Source: Desulfurivibrio dismutans (GTDB lineage: Bacteria > Desulfobacterota > Desulfobulbia > Desulfobulbales > Desulfurivibrionaceae). Taken from it: a stretch of 64,000 nt of DNA. The stretch's first letter is position 1, and every line of letters begins with the position of its first letter. Below are positions 10,294 through 19,804 of the stretch, piece after piece. Under the pieces are notes generated by a model. That model saw only the letters and a program-made list of their open reading frames with translations. It was not told where the DNA came from and made no database searches. The stretch covers positions 159,167-223,166 of the forward strand of contig NZ_JARGDQ010000006.1 of the NCBI RefSeq assembly GCF_029210385.1, written 5' to 3'. A program made the translations under genes and the position numbers.

Positions 10294-11642
10294 TAAGCTT
10301 TCCATTCCTTGAGGAAAGCTGGCAGATGCCCGGCCTCCCGGGGTCCGATGGTGATCTTCCAATCGGGCAGTTCCTCTTCCAGCTCACCCTTCATGGAGGC
10401 CAGATATCCGGGGATAATCAACTCCCGGTGCTTGACCTTGTCCATGATGCCCGATTTCTTCATGAACTGGGCGATCATGTCGGCCCCGAACTTGCCGGCG
10501 GCCCAGGCGGTGAGCACGCTCAAACCCTCGGTGTCCTTGATCAGCAGCCAGGAAGGCACCTTGCTGCCTTCGATCTCGCCGGAGACGATGAAGTAGGTCA
10601 GCGAGAAGTTGCAGGTGATCAGCACCGGGGAGTCCTCGCCGGGGCCGTTGACCGGGTAGATGTCTTCCTGGACCACCATGGGCCGCTGCGGGTCGGTGAA
10701 GATGTTGAGCCGTTCCAGCAGCAAGGGAAACAGGGTGTCGCCCTGGAGGTCGGAAAGCACCACGATCCCGGCGTACTTGGCGATCAGCACCGAGGCCACC
10801 ATGGCCTCCAGCATGGAATCGTCGGTGATCTCGCAGGGGAAGGCAATGGTGGGAAAGCCCAGCGGCTTGTACTTGGTCTTGATCGCCGACCGGCGGGCCA
10901 CCACGCTGTCTTCAAAGGCGGCCTTGACGGTCCGGGCGCCGGTGTCCAGCACCAGATCCTTGAGCCCGGCTGATTGCAGCTTTTCGCTGATCTCCACGGT
11001 TTCATCAAGACTGGCGGCCTTGATGCCCACCGGGCAGCCGCACTCCTGACCGATCTTGGCAAAGGCGTCGGCGTTGCCGGGGTTGGCGCCAAAGAGCAGG
11101 GGCTTGCGGTCGCCACATTCCTTGGCGGCGGCGGCCAGGGTGTCGGCGTTGTCACTGATCAGGATCAGCACCGCGTCGTCACAGGTATCCAGCACCTTTT
11201 TGGTCAGGGCGGTGAAGGCGGCGGCATCGCCGCTGGCGTCCTTGACCGCCACCATGTCGGCCTTGAGCATCACCCCCACCCGCTCGTAGCGCAGGGACTT
11301 GAAGCGCTCCAGGCGGCCGGCCACTTCATCATCGCCCTGTTCGGTGGTAACCAGCACGGCAATGCCGGTGGGGTTTTCAAAGCGTTTTTCATGGCGGAAC
11401 AGACAGGTCTCACCGCCGATGGTGTAAACATGCTCGCCGCCACCCAGCTTGATGGTGCGAATCGGCGGGGCCGATGCTTCCCCGATCTGCTCCTTGACCT
11501 CGTCGCTGACGTAGGGGCATTCACCGATTTCGGTCTGCCCGGCGGCCACCTTCATGGCAAAGGCCAGGCAGGTGGGAATACCACATTCCCCGCAGTTCTT
11601 CTTGGGGAGCATCTTGAGAATCTGAATTCCCGTTAAAGCCAT
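10293..11642 (-). CDS. acsC: Corrinoid iron-sulfur protein large subunit
   Basis: A 449-residue CFeSP large subunit (AcsC/CdhE), which with AcsD carries the methyl group on a cobamide from methyl-tetrahydrofolate to acetyl-CoA synthase. The N-terminal [4Fe-4S] motif is clear: C17, C20, C25 and C42 in PKKNCGECGIPTCLAF...GECPY. The remainder is a TIM-barrel and cobamide-binding region of normal length. The ATG at 11642 follows a consensus AGGAGG. It lies directly downstream of acsB; its stop codon abuts PR3. Confidence 0.95.
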   Translation of the reverse strand: MALTGIQILKMLPKKNCGECGIPTCLAFAMKVAAGQTEIGECPYVSDEVKEQIGEASAPPIRTIKLGGGEHVYTIGGETCLFRHEKRFENPTGIAVLVTTEQGDDEVAGRLERFKSLRYERVGVMLKADMVAVKDASGDAAAFTALTKKVLDTCDDAVLILISDNADTLAAAAKECGDRKPLLFGANPGNADAFAKIGQECGCPVGIKAASLDETVEISEKLQSAGLKDLVLDTGARTVKAAFEDSVVARRSAIKTKYKPLGFPTIAFPCEITDDSMLEAMVASVLIAKYAGIVVLSDLQGDTLFPLLLERLNIFTDPQRPMVVQEDIYPVNGPGEDSPVLITCNFSLTYFIVSGEIEGSKVPSWLLIKDTEGLSVLTAWAAGKFGADMIAQFMKKSGIMDKVKHRELIIPGYLASMKGELEEELPDWKITIGPREAGHLPAFLKEWKA

Positions 11643-11759
11643 TGTCCGTTCCTCCTTGGCAGAAGACCAAAAAGCCGCAGGCAGGGGGAGGGTTCACCCC
11701 GAAAGCCGGCTCAAGATCCTCATGGTTTAACTATTTCCAAATATTTTCTATTAGCTAAC

Positions 11760-13964
11760 TTATACAACCGATTCCATTTCCAGGGCCGGGTGATTGACAC
11801 TCTTGAGGAATTCCAGAATCTCTTCCTCGGTAGTGCCGTTTTCCTCGGTGGCGATCTTGTCGTAGAATCCCGGCATCCCCACGGCTTCCGCCCGCTCGAC
11901 GAGCTTGTCCTTGATCTCTTCCTTGAGCATCTTGGGCAGCCAGACCAGCCGTGAGAGCCCTCCTTCCGCCAGGAAGAGCTTGGGGCTGGTCAGGTAATGC
12001 TTGGAAACCCCCATGAAGCCGGGGGTCTGGGCGCCGCCGCCGGCCATGCCGGCTAAAGTGGTGAATTTCATGCCAGAGGGGGTCATGCCCATGTAGTCGC
12101 GGTTGACCACCATGATCCCGTTGCACTGGGGCAGCATGGCGGCGATGGCCTCGAAGCAGCCGCAGGCGGTCATGGGGCTGTTCATCAGGGAATAGCAGGC
12201 CAAGTCGGTGACCGCCCCCCGGGAGGCCTGGTTGACAAAGTCATTGATGCCCTGGAAGATGCCCAGGTCGGAATCCAGGCAGTCACCTTTGGGGATGGGC
12301 TGGTTGGGGCCGGTGGGGTTGATCTGATAGGAGGCCTTGCCGTCCAGCCAGTTGTAGGCGCCGCACATGCCGATCCGCTCGGGGGTAATGATACAGACAT
12401 GACTGGGGGCGAACGACTGACAGAGGGTGCAGGAGTAGAAAACTTCCTCGGTCTCGTCGGTCATGCTGCCCAGGCGCTCATCCCGGCTCTCGTAGACGTT
12501 CTTGGCCAGGTCCACGACCTCGTCCACCTTTTCCTGGGTGGTGTAGATCTTGACCTGGATCTTGTCGACGATGGCTCCAAACTCCTGGTGCAGCTTGCCG
12601 TGCAGCACCTTGCCGATGTGGGACAGGGAAAAACCTTTTTCCACCGCCGCCTTACCGATACGCAGCCACATGATATCCCGCTGGCCCATGTGCATCAGGC
12701 CCTGGATGTAGTTGATCAGGTGATGGAACTGCCGCTCCAGGATGGGCTCGTAGTCGGACTGCATCTCCCGGCCGGCCACTTCCACCAGGATGGCCAGGGG
12801 CAGGTTCTGGCCTTGTTCGATCTCCTGGATGTCCGGCCCTTCCACGATGATCTTGCCGTCTTCCACCTCTTCCATCTCTTTCGAGATCAGCACCTCCACC
12901 CCGGTGGTGCGGCCGCCGCCGCATTCCATGAACAGATCGTCCTTGCGGATCCGCTCGCCTTCAAAGGCGGGGCCGAAGGACATGGGGATGTCGATCTTGG
13001 TGACACTCACTTTCAGACCGCGCACCTCGATGGCCTTCTGGACGATCTCCTCGTGGGGCACCTGGCTGACCACGTGCTCGTAGGTACAGATGCCGGTGGG
13101 CAGCACCTGGGGGATATCGTAGTCGGAGATGGTGGGAAAGCCCCAGTTGATGGCGCCGGCGGCATTGGCGTACCACTCGTCGGAAACCGGGCCGAAGGCC
13201 ATGACGAAGGCGAAGGTCCGGTCCTTGTTGTAGATCAGGTTGCCCTTGTAATCGCCGGGTTTGATGCCGCCGAAGGCCATGGCCACCCGGCAGGCGAAAC
13301 CGATGGCGAAAACCGCCGTGGTGTAGCTGCGACCAAAAGGTACCAGACGGGTACCCCAGCCGATCTGCACATCCTGCTTGACCAGCTGTTCGGGCATGCT
13401 GATGCCGTTGGTCTGATCATGCATGAAGATGTAGAGGTTCTTTTCCTGCAGCTCCAGCGCTATCTTGCTGGCCATCTCGGGATCGGCGGGTGAGCCCATG
13501 ATAGCGGCAAAACCAGGGGCGGTGCCGTCGACGAACTCCACCCCGCGTTTACGGAAGATCACGTCGTCGGCCGCACCCAGCCAGATATTTTCGGCCAGGG
13601 GGTCTTCGGTCTTGGTATAGAACTCGGGTTCTTCCAGATAACGGACGGCCTCGAGCATCTCTTCGGCGAAAAAGGTGGCCATGCCGGCATCCAGCGCCGG
13701 GGCCAGGTAGGGCAGCCAGAGGTTGTCGCTGACCTGTTCCGGCAGCAGCTTGCGGCATTCGGTGAAAATATCCCCCATGTCGCCCAGTCTTTCCACCTTG
13801 GCCCCCAGCATGCTGTAGATGATGGGCAGAAAGTAGGCGGTGTTGGGAAAGGCCACCTCCTGCTCGGGACCGTACTTCTTGAGGGCCGCCTGGTAACGTT
13901 CCTCGGCCATGTCGACGATCTTGTGGGCGCCCCGGATGGCGGCGGAACAGATGATCTTGGACAT
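11760..13964 (-). CDS. acsB: Acetyl-CoA synthase (CODH/ACS alpha subunit)
   Basis: A 734-residue acetyl-CoA synthase that joins CO, a methyl group from CFeSP and CoA at the Ni-Ni-[4Fe-4S] A-cluster. The A-cluster ligands are visible in YSCTLCQSFAPSHVCI and the downstream MCGAYNW segment; a final cysteine lies in the ACGCFEA region. Length is normal for the bacterial form that has the N-terminal CODH-contacting domain. The start at 13964 has a GGAGAAG site. It sits between the metF-acsD fusion and acsC; the dedicated maturation factor genes (acsF/cooC) and acsE are not in the window. Confidence 0.96.
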   Translation of the reverse strand: MSKIICSAAIRGAHKIVDMAEERYQAALKKYGPEQEVAFPNTAYFLPIIYSMLGAKVERLGDMGDIFTECRKLLPEQVSDNLWLPYLAPALDAGMATFFAEEMLEAVRYLEEPEFYTKTEDPLAENIWLGAADDVIFRKRGVEFVDGTAPGFAAIMGSPADPEMASKIALELQEKNLYIFMHDQTNGISMPEQLVKQDVQIGWGTRLVPFGRSYTTAVFAIGFACRVAMAFGGIKPGDYKGNLIYNKDRTFAFVMAFGPVSDEWYANAAGAINWGFPTISDYDIPQVLPTGICTYEHVVSQVPHEEIVQKAIEVRGLKVSVTKIDIPMSFGPAFEGERIRKDDLFMECGGGRTTGVEVLISKEMEEVEDGKIIVEGPDIQEIEQGQNLPLAILVEVAGREMQSDYEPILERQFHHLINYIQGLMHMGQRDIMWLRIGKAAVEKGFSLSHIGKVLHGKLHQEFGAIVDKIQVKIYTTQEKVDEVVDLAKNVYESRDERLGSMTDETEEVFYSCTLCQSFAPSHVCIITPERIGMCGAYNWLDGKASYQINPTGPNQPIPKGDCLDSDLGIFQGINDFVNQASRGAVTDLACYSLMNSPMTACGCFEAIAAMLPQCNGIMVVNRDYMGMTPSGMKFTTLAGMAGGGAQTPGFMGVSKHYLTSPKLFLAEGGLSRLVWLPKMLKEEIKDKLVERAEAVGMPGFYDKIATEENGTTEEEILEFLKSVNHPALEMESVV

Positions 13965-14042
13965 TGATCTTCTCCTTAATTTTTTTAAAACAAACTCGGC
14001 GATTTACCGTTATTATACTGCGCCAGATAAATTTAACGAGCC

Positions 14043-14146
14043 GTAAACGTGCAGCCGTGCCGCATCTTCGGGCAAGCAGCCAGGTGCCGCGTACACCCTG
14101 TACGCAAGCCTGGCCGCCCGAAGATGCGGCGCTGCTGAACGTTTAC
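14043..14146 (-). repeat. Palindromic repeat PR4 just after the metF-acsD stop codon
   Basis: Arms GTAAACGTGCAGC and GCTGCTGAACGTTTAC pair. The core has GCGTAC-ACCCT-GTACGC flanked by CCAGG/CCTGG pairs. The repeat ends two bases beyond the metF-acsD TAA (14149-14151). Confidence 0.85.
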
Positions 14147-14148
14147 AT

Positions 14149-16845
14149 TTATCCCATCAGGCCCTTGATCAGTGACCTGGTCAGGGCAATGGCCCTGGGG
14201 TGCCGCATGATCAGGGTTTCGCCGCCGGCCATCAGCATGCAGGAGGCGGTAATGGCCTCCATCAGCACGCCGCGGTTTTCCGCATCACCCAGCATCTCGT
14301 CGCTGGGCAGGCGGCATTCCTTGGCCTTCCAGACCTCACGACCCAGGTTACAGATAAAGGGCACCTGCAGTTTTTCATCCTTCTGGGTCAGGGCGGCCAG
14401 GCGAATCCGCTCCATGACCGAATAAGAATACTCAATGCCGTAACCCAAGGCCCCGATGGAGGGATCGATAAGCACGTTGTTCAGCGACACCCCGAGGTTT
14501 TCCAGCAGGATATTGAGCTGCTTGGCCAGGTTGACGTCGATGGGTGAGGAGGCCACCATGGGATGGCCAAACGCCATGGCGGTGGCGCCCAGGGAACGGT
14601 AGTTGCTGTCGTCCAGCGGCGCCAGGCAAACCTTTTTGTCGCCGATGATGGAGGTAACCTCCCGCAGGGTTTCGGTGTCCTTTTCGGCATTGCCGCAACC
14701 CCAGACGATAATCGGCACATCCACCGCCGCCACCACTTCGGCGGCGATTTTGGCCGCCTCGGAGGCGGGACGGTTCAGGCCGTTGGGGTCGGTGCCCACC
14801 AGGGAGATGCAGATGGCCTCGGCCTGGTAATCGTTGACGCATTTCTGGGCCCAGGCCACCGGGTTGTCCATTACTCCCTCGAAATGGCGGGTCAGGCTGG
14901 CCGGCCATTCCTCGGGCTTGATGTCCAGGATGTCCATGGCGATCAGCGGCGGATGCTCCAGCTTGCCTTCAAAGAGATGGAACGGCAGGGCGTTGGTGCC
15001 GCCCACGGTGACGCTCTTGTCCCCGTTGCCCAGGGTCACTTCCCGAATGGCGCCGCTGTACTCCTGGGTGTAACCGGCGGCGGGCACCTTGCTGCCCCGC
15101 TGGGCCAGGGTGCTCTGCTCGACGGCCAGTTCACCCACCGCCAGGTCGGCGGGAGCACCACTCTTGGCGGGGGCGGACTTGGCGGCCGGAGCCTCAGCCG
15201 CCGGGGCGGGAGCCGGTTTGCTTTCAGCCTTGGCGGCCTCGGCCTTCTTGGCCTCTTCCGCCGCTTTGGCCTCGGCTGCTTTCTTGGCCTCGGCCGCCTT
15301 TTGGGCTTCTTCGGCGGCCTTGGCTTCCGCCCGGGCCTTGGCTTCGGCGGCCTTTTTGGCCTCTTCCGCCGCCTTGGCCTCGGCCGCTTTCTTGGCCTCT
15401 TCCGCTTTTTGGGCTTCCCCAGCCTGGCGGGCGGCGTCATCCGCCGCCGGAGCAGCGGGCGCAGTCGGCGCGGCAGCGGGGGCCGCAGTCGCCCCGGCCG
15501 CGCCACCAGCGCCTTGAACCGAAGCCGGTTCCCGTTTCAAGACCGCCTCGGCGCCGGCAAACTGGGCCAGGGCGTCAAACTGGTCGTCGGACAGGTTGAA
15601 GGCCTTTTTCAGGGCCGCCAGCCCTTGGCGGACGGACTCCAGGGCCATTTGACGTTCTCTTTCATTCATTTCATCTTCTCCCGCTTCCGCTGATTGAGCA
15701 TGGATCTGGTCACTGGTATCGGTGGCCGCAGCCGCGGCCGGGGCTTGGGCCCGCAGCCGGGACGCCTCTTGCCGGGCAGCGGCGATAATCTTCTCGGCTT
15801 CAAGGCGGGCGGCGGCCAGTTCGGTCTCACCGGCGCCGGCGGCTGACGTTTCAGCGGCAACCGTCACCGTTTCCGGCGTCGGCGCGACGGCCGAAGCCGG
15901 CTCCGCCTCGGGCACTGCGGGCCGCTGCTCAAGCCCCGCCCGCTGGACGATCTCCGCCACCGCCTCTTCCCACTCGATGGCCATCACGTGCACCCCGGCC
16001 ACCCCCTTGATCTCGCGGCACTGCTGGATGATGTCGACGCAGATGTTGATCCCTTCGTCTTCCTTATCCTTGGCGCCCTGCAACCGTTTGATCACCTCGT
16101 CGGGAACATCCAGACCGGGGACGAAATTCTTCATGTAGCGGGCCATGCCCACGGAACGGGGCGGGGTCACCCCGGCCAGGATATAGACCTTCTCATCCAG
16201 GCCCAGGTCCCGCACCGCCGCCATGAAGGCGGCGAAACGCTCCATGTTGTAGATGATCTGGGTCTGGACGAAGTCGGCGCCGTTGGTCACCTTCTTGCCC
16301 AGCCGGGCGGCCCGGGCCGCTTCATTGGGGCCGGCAAAGGGGTTGGCGGCGCAGCCCAGAAACAGGCGGGGCTCGTGGGCCTTGATGGCCTCACCGCACT
16401 GAAATTTTTGCTCATCCCGCAGATCCCGCATCATGCCCAAAAGCTGGATGGAGTCCATGTCAAAGACTCCCTTGGCGCCGGGATGATTACCGAATTTCTG
16501 GTGATCGCCGGTGAGGCAGAGCAGGTTCTTGAGCCCCAGGGCCGAGGCCCCGAGAATATCACTCTGCATGGCCAGGCGGTTGCGGTCCCGGCAGGTCATC
16601 TGAATTACCGGTTCCACCCCCTCGGCCTGCACCAGCAGCCCGGCCCCGATGCTGGACATGCGGACAATGGCGGTCTGGCAGTCGGTGATATTGACCGCGT
16701 CCACCCGGCCCTTGAGCAGCCGCGCCTTCTTGCGCACCACCTCCGGGTCGGCGCTCTTGGGCGGCCCCAGTTCCCCGGTGACGGCAAAGGCCCCGGACTT
16801 GAGCACCCGCTCCAGCCGACTGCCGGCTTTCATCGCTGTTTCCAT
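14149..16845 (-). CDS. metF-acsD: Fusion of methylene-THF reductase (MetF) and CFeSP small subunit (AcsD)
   Basis: One unbroken frame encodes two consecutive steps of the pathway. Residues about 1-330 are MetF-like (GELGPPKSADP, CRDRNRLAMQSDILGA, LTGDHQKFGNHPGAKGVFDMD, ILAGVTPPRS). Residues about 580-898 are the AcsD/CdhD barrel that pairs with AcsC (GGTNALPFHLFEG, IDPSIGALGYGIEYSYSVMERIRL). Between them lies a roughly 250-residue linker rich in Ala, Glu, Lys and Pro, with AEEAKKAAEAKA-type repeats predicted to be helical. Start: the frame opens at 16869 straight after the cooS stop, but ATG 16845 (METAMKAG) has an AAGGA site at good spacing and is preferred. An internal ATG at 15669 also has a GGAG site and could give a free AcsD. 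Confidence 0.9.
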   Translation of the reverse strand: METAMKAGSRLERVLKSGAFAVTGELGPPKSADPEVVRKKARLLKGRVDAVNITDCQTAIVRMSSIGAGLLVQAEGVEPVIQMTCRDRNRLAMQSDILGASALGLKNLLCLTGDHQKFGNHPGAKGVFDMDSIQLLGMMRDLRDEQKFQCGEAIKAHEPRLFLGCAANPFAGPNEAARAARLGKKVTNGADFVQTQIIYNMERFAAFMAAVRDLGLDEKVYILAGVTPPRSVGMARYMKNFVPGLDVPDEVIKRLQGAKDKEDEGINICVDIIQQCREIKGVAGVHVMAIEWEEAVAEIVQRAGLEQRPAVPEAEPASAVAPTPETVTVAAETSAAGAGETELAAARLEAEKIIAAARQEASRLRAQAPAAAAATDTSDQIHAQSAEAGEDEMNERERQMALESVRQGLAALKKAFNLSDDQFDALAQFAGAEAVLKREPASVQGAGGAAGATAAPAAAPTAPAAPAADDAARQAGEAQKAEEAKKAAEAKAAEEAKKAAEAKARAEAKAAEEAQKAAEAKKAAEAKAAEEAKKAEAAKAESKPAPAPAAEAPAAKSAPAKSGAPADLAVGELAVEQSTLAQRGSKVPAAGYTQEYSGAIREVTLGNGDKSVTVGGTNALPFHLFEGKLEHPPLIAMDILDIKPEEWPASLTRHFEGVMDNPVAWAQKCVNDYQAEAICISLVGTDPNGLNRPASEAAKIAAEVVAAVDVPIIVWGCGNAEKDTETLREVTSIIGDKKVCLAPLDDSNYRSLGATAMAFGHPMVASSPIDVNLAKQLNILLENLGVSLNNVLIDPSIGALGYGIEYSYSVMERIRLAALTQKDEKLQVPFICNLGREVWKAKECRLPSDEMLGDAENRGVLMEAITASCMLMAGGETLIMRHPRAIALTRSLIKGLMG

Positions 16846-16869
16846 ATCGATCCTTCCGTTTGCAGACAT

Positions 16870-18858
16870 TTACGAAGCAGGGCCGTGGCAGCCGGCATCC
16901 GGCAGCACTCCGGTCTGGAGGTCACGGCGCATGGCCATGTCAAACAGCACCCGTTCGCTCTTTTTATTGATTCCCAGCGCCTCGCGCTTGGCATCGATCT
17001 TGGCCACCATCAGTTCGGCCAGCTTCTGCGGGTCGCTCTCCACATTCCAATGCGCCCCCAGCGGGCCCATGAGCCCTTCCAGCAGGTACTGGTTGAACTT
17101 CTTGGCACCACTGGTGGGCAGGTCCTGGAACACCACCTGGGCGCCGCTGGCCACGAAGTACTGGCCGATGGCCACCGCCTTCTCGCTCATCCACAGCGGC
17201 GCGGTGCCGATGGCCGGCAGATCGGAGATATCGTCGCCCAGGCCCCCTTCCTTGACCATCTGGGTGGCGGCAATCAGGATACGGGAATTATCCACACAGC
17301 TGCCCATGTGCAGCACCGGCGGCATCCCCACGGTTTCGCAGATCTCGGCCAAAGAGTCGCCGCAGAACCGCGCCGCCTCGGGGTTGACCAGCCCGGCCCG
17401 GCCCAATGAGGTGGCGGCACAGCCGGTGGCCAGCACCAGGACGTTGTTCTTGAGGAGATGACGGACAATGACCTCGTGGGTGTCATCGGCCAGTCGGAAG
17501 TTGTCGCAGCCGACGATGGCCGCCACTCCGCGGATGCGGCCATTGATGATGTTATCGTTGAGCGGCCGGTAGCTGCCTCGAAAACGGCCGCCCAGCATGT
17601 AATTGATGGTCTCATGGCTGAAACCCACCACCACGTCCAGCTTCTTCTCCGCGGGGATAAAGCATTCGCCCCGTTTCTTGAAGTTCTTGATGGCGTGGCT
17701 CAAAATCCGCTTGGCGGAGTTGAGGGCTTCGTGCTCATCGAACTGGATGTGCACCCCGCCGGGCATCTTGGCCCGGTAGTTGGTGGTAATGATGTCGGTG
17801 TGAAAATTCTCCACCACTTGGCCCAGGGACTCCATGACGCACTGGACGTCCACCACCATGGCCTCCAGGGCGCCGGTGGCGATGGCGATCTCCTGCTGGA
17901 CAAAACCGGCGGCCACCGGGATGCCGCGACGCATCAGAATCTCGTTGCCGGTGCAGCAGACCCCGGCCAGGTTGATCCCCTTGGCGCCCTGCTTCTTGGC
18001 CAGTTCCACCATCTCCGGGTCCTGGGCGGCGATGCACAGGGCCTCGGCCAGCAGCGGCTCATGCCCGTGGACCGCGATGTTGACCTGGTCGGGCTTGAGC
18101 ACCCCGAGGTCGACGATGGAGCGGCGCGGCACCGGGGTGCCGAACATGATGTCGGTGAGTTCGGTGGAAAGCATGGATGAACCCCAGCCATCGGAAAGGG
18201 CGCACCGGGAGGCCTGGAGCATGATGTTTTCGTAGTCCTGGTCCACCCCCATGTGGGTGCGGTGCATCATCTCCACCACCTCGCGGTCGATGCCGCGGGG
18301 AAAGATGTTGAGCTTTTTCCACAGGGCCTGGCGCTTGTCGGTGGCCCGCTTGAGCATGGAAAGCGGCTGGTCGTCCTGTTTGCCGAACTCGGCCAGGGCC
18401 TTTTCCCCTACCTCCAGAGCGATCTCGTTGACCTCCCGGTCCTCGGTGGGGATATCGAAGACGGCGGCCAGGGATTTCAGCTTCTCCACGTCCTTGATCT
18501 GGTGCGGCCCTTCACCCTTGGCGGTCTCGATGAAGCCTTTGACCATTTCCCGGGCATGGTCGGTGTGGGAGGCCGAGCCGGCGGCCACGACCCGGGCGAA
18601 GTTGCGGGCCGCCACGGTGTCGGCGCCGACCCCGCAAATTCCCCGCATATCCTCGATGCCGTCGATGATCTGGCAGGGCCCCATGTTGCAGTTGCGGCAA
18701 CAGGTACCGCCGGAACCGAAGAGGCAGGCGGACATGCCGCGGCGCTGCACCCGGTCATAGGCGGTGATTACGTTCTGGGCCGGCTTGGCCGCCAGAACCT
18801 CCTTGCTGGACTGGCAGGTGATCTCCGTGCAGCCCTCACATCCGTTTCTCGTAGCCAT
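16870..18858 (-). CDS. cooS/acsA: Carbon monoxide dehydrogenase catalytic subunit
   Basis: A 662-residue Ni-CODH that interconverts CO2 and CO at the C-cluster and feeds CO to AcsB. Cysteines of the B/D clusters are visible near the N-terminus (CEGCTEITC, GTCCRNCNMGPC), with the GICGVGADT motif after them. Further conserved stretches include HGHEPLLAEA, GVCCTGNEILMRRG, GCDNFR, LATGCAA and HMGSCVDNSRI, which belong to the C-cluster region. Its TAA stop is directly followed by the first possible metF-acsD start, so translation is likely coupled. The start at 18858 has a GGGGAA site. Confidence 0.95.
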   Translation of the reverse strand: MATRNGCEGCTEITCQSSKEVLAAKPAQNVITAYDRVQRRGMSACLFGSGGTCCRNCNMGPCQIIDGIEDMRGICGVGADTVAARNFARVVAAGSASHTDHAREMVKGFIETAKGEGPHQIKDVEKLKSLAAVFDIPTEDREVNEIALEVGEKALAEFGKQDDQPLSMLKRATDKRQALWKKLNIFPRGIDREVVEMMHRTHMGVDQDYENIMLQASRCALSDGWGSSMLSTELTDIMFGTPVPRRSIVDLGVLKPDQVNIAVHGHEPLLAEALCIAAQDPEMVELAKKQGAKGINLAGVCCTGNEILMRRGIPVAAGFVQQEIAIATGALEAMVVDVQCVMESLGQVVENFHTDIITTNYRAKMPGGVHIQFDEHEALNSAKRILSHAIKNFKKRGECFIPAEKKLDVVVGFSHETINYMLGGRFRGSYRPLNDNIINGRIRGVAAIVGCDNFRLADDTHEVIVRHLLKNNVLVLATGCAATSLGRAGLVNPEAARFCGDSLAEICETVGMPPVLHMGSCVDNSRILIAATQMVKEGGLGDDISDLPAIGTAPLWMSEKAVAIGQYFVASGAQVVFQDLPTSGAKKFNQYLLEGLMGPLGAHWNVESDPQKLAELMVAKIDAKREALGINKKSERVLFDMAMRRDLQTGVLPDAGCHGPAS

Positions 18859-18916
18859 GATGGTTCCCCACTTAATCTAAAATAATTCTCTTATAGGGTA
18901 GATAATTCAATAAGGT

Positions 18917-19804
18917 TTATACCAAACCGGCGGTCTGTTTAGCCGCCTGGACGGTGTTTTTCATCAGCATGGTGATGGTCATGGGGCCGACTCCGCCGGG
19001 TACCGGCGTGATGCAGGCGGCCTTTTCCTTGATGCCGTCAAAATCCACATCACCGGCCAGGATCGCCTTGCCGGACTCGCTCATGCCGATACGGTTGACC
19101 CCGACGTCGATCACTGCCACGCCCTCTTTGACCATGTCGGCGGTGATCATCTTGGGCACCCCGACGGCGGCGATAATGATGTCGGCCCGCTTGGTGTGGG
19201 CGGCGATGTCCTTGGTGCGGGTGTGGCAGAGGGTAACGGTGGCGTTGCCGCCGTCGCGCTTCTGCAGCATCAGGTTGGCGATGGGTTTGCCGACGATGTT
19301 GCTGCGGCCGACAATCACCACCTCGGCGCCGCTGGTCTCAACCCCGCTGCGGGTGAGCAACTCGAGAATGCCGTGGGGGGTGCAGGGCAGGAAGCACTGC
19401 TCGCCCAGGACCATCTTACCCACGTTGACCGGGTGGAAACCGTCCACGTCCTTGTCGGGGTCGATGGCGTACAGTACCTTGGCCTCGTCGATATGCTTGG
19501 GCAGGGGGAGTTGCACGAGAATGCCGTTGACCTTGGGATCTTTATTGTACTTGTCAACCAGCTTAAGCAGTTCTTCTTCGGGGGTGTCGGCGGGCAGGGT
19601 GATCTGCTCGGAGTTGATGCCCAGTTCCTTGGCGGTCTTGTTCTTGGCCGCCACGTACGACTGGGAGGCGGGATCTTCACCCACCAGGATGGTGACCAGG
19701 CCGGGCACCACGTTATGCTTCTCTCTAAGGGTTTCCACTTCGCTTTTGAGTTCGATGCGAATTTCCTTGGCCACCTCGGTTCCACTGATGATTTTGGCAC
19801 TCAT
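18917..19804 (-). CDS. folD: Bifunctional methylene-THF dehydrogenase/cyclohydrolase
   Basis: FolD catalyses the two middle steps of the methyl branch, interconverting 10-formyl-, methenyl- and methylene-tetrahydrofolate with NAD(P). The 295-residue protein has the active-site YVAAKNKTAKELGI (with the catalytic Tyr and Lys), QLPLPKHIDE, DKDVDGFHPVNVG, PCTPHGI and the nucleotide-binding VVIVGRSNIVGKP, plus the C-terminal PVPGGVGPMTI. The ATG at 19804 is preceded by AGGAGG 11 bases away. It is the first gene of the minus-strand Wood-Ljungdahl operon and has a 460-base leader region upstream that contains several hairpins. Confidence 0.96.
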   Translation of the reverse strand: MSAKIISGTEVAKEIRIELKSEVETLREKHNVVPGLVTILVGEDPASQSYVAAKNKTAKELGINSEQITLPADTPEEELLKLVDKYNKDPKVNGILVQLPLPKHIDEAKVLYAIDPDKDVDGFHPVNVGKMVLGEQCFLPCTPHGILELLTRSGVETSGAEVVIVGRSNIVGKPIANLMLQKRDGGNATVTLCHTRTKDIAAHTKRADIIIAAVGVPKMITADMVKEGVAVIDVGVNRIGMSESGKAILAGDVDFDGIKEKAACITPVPGGVGPMTITMLMKNTVQAAKQTAGLV

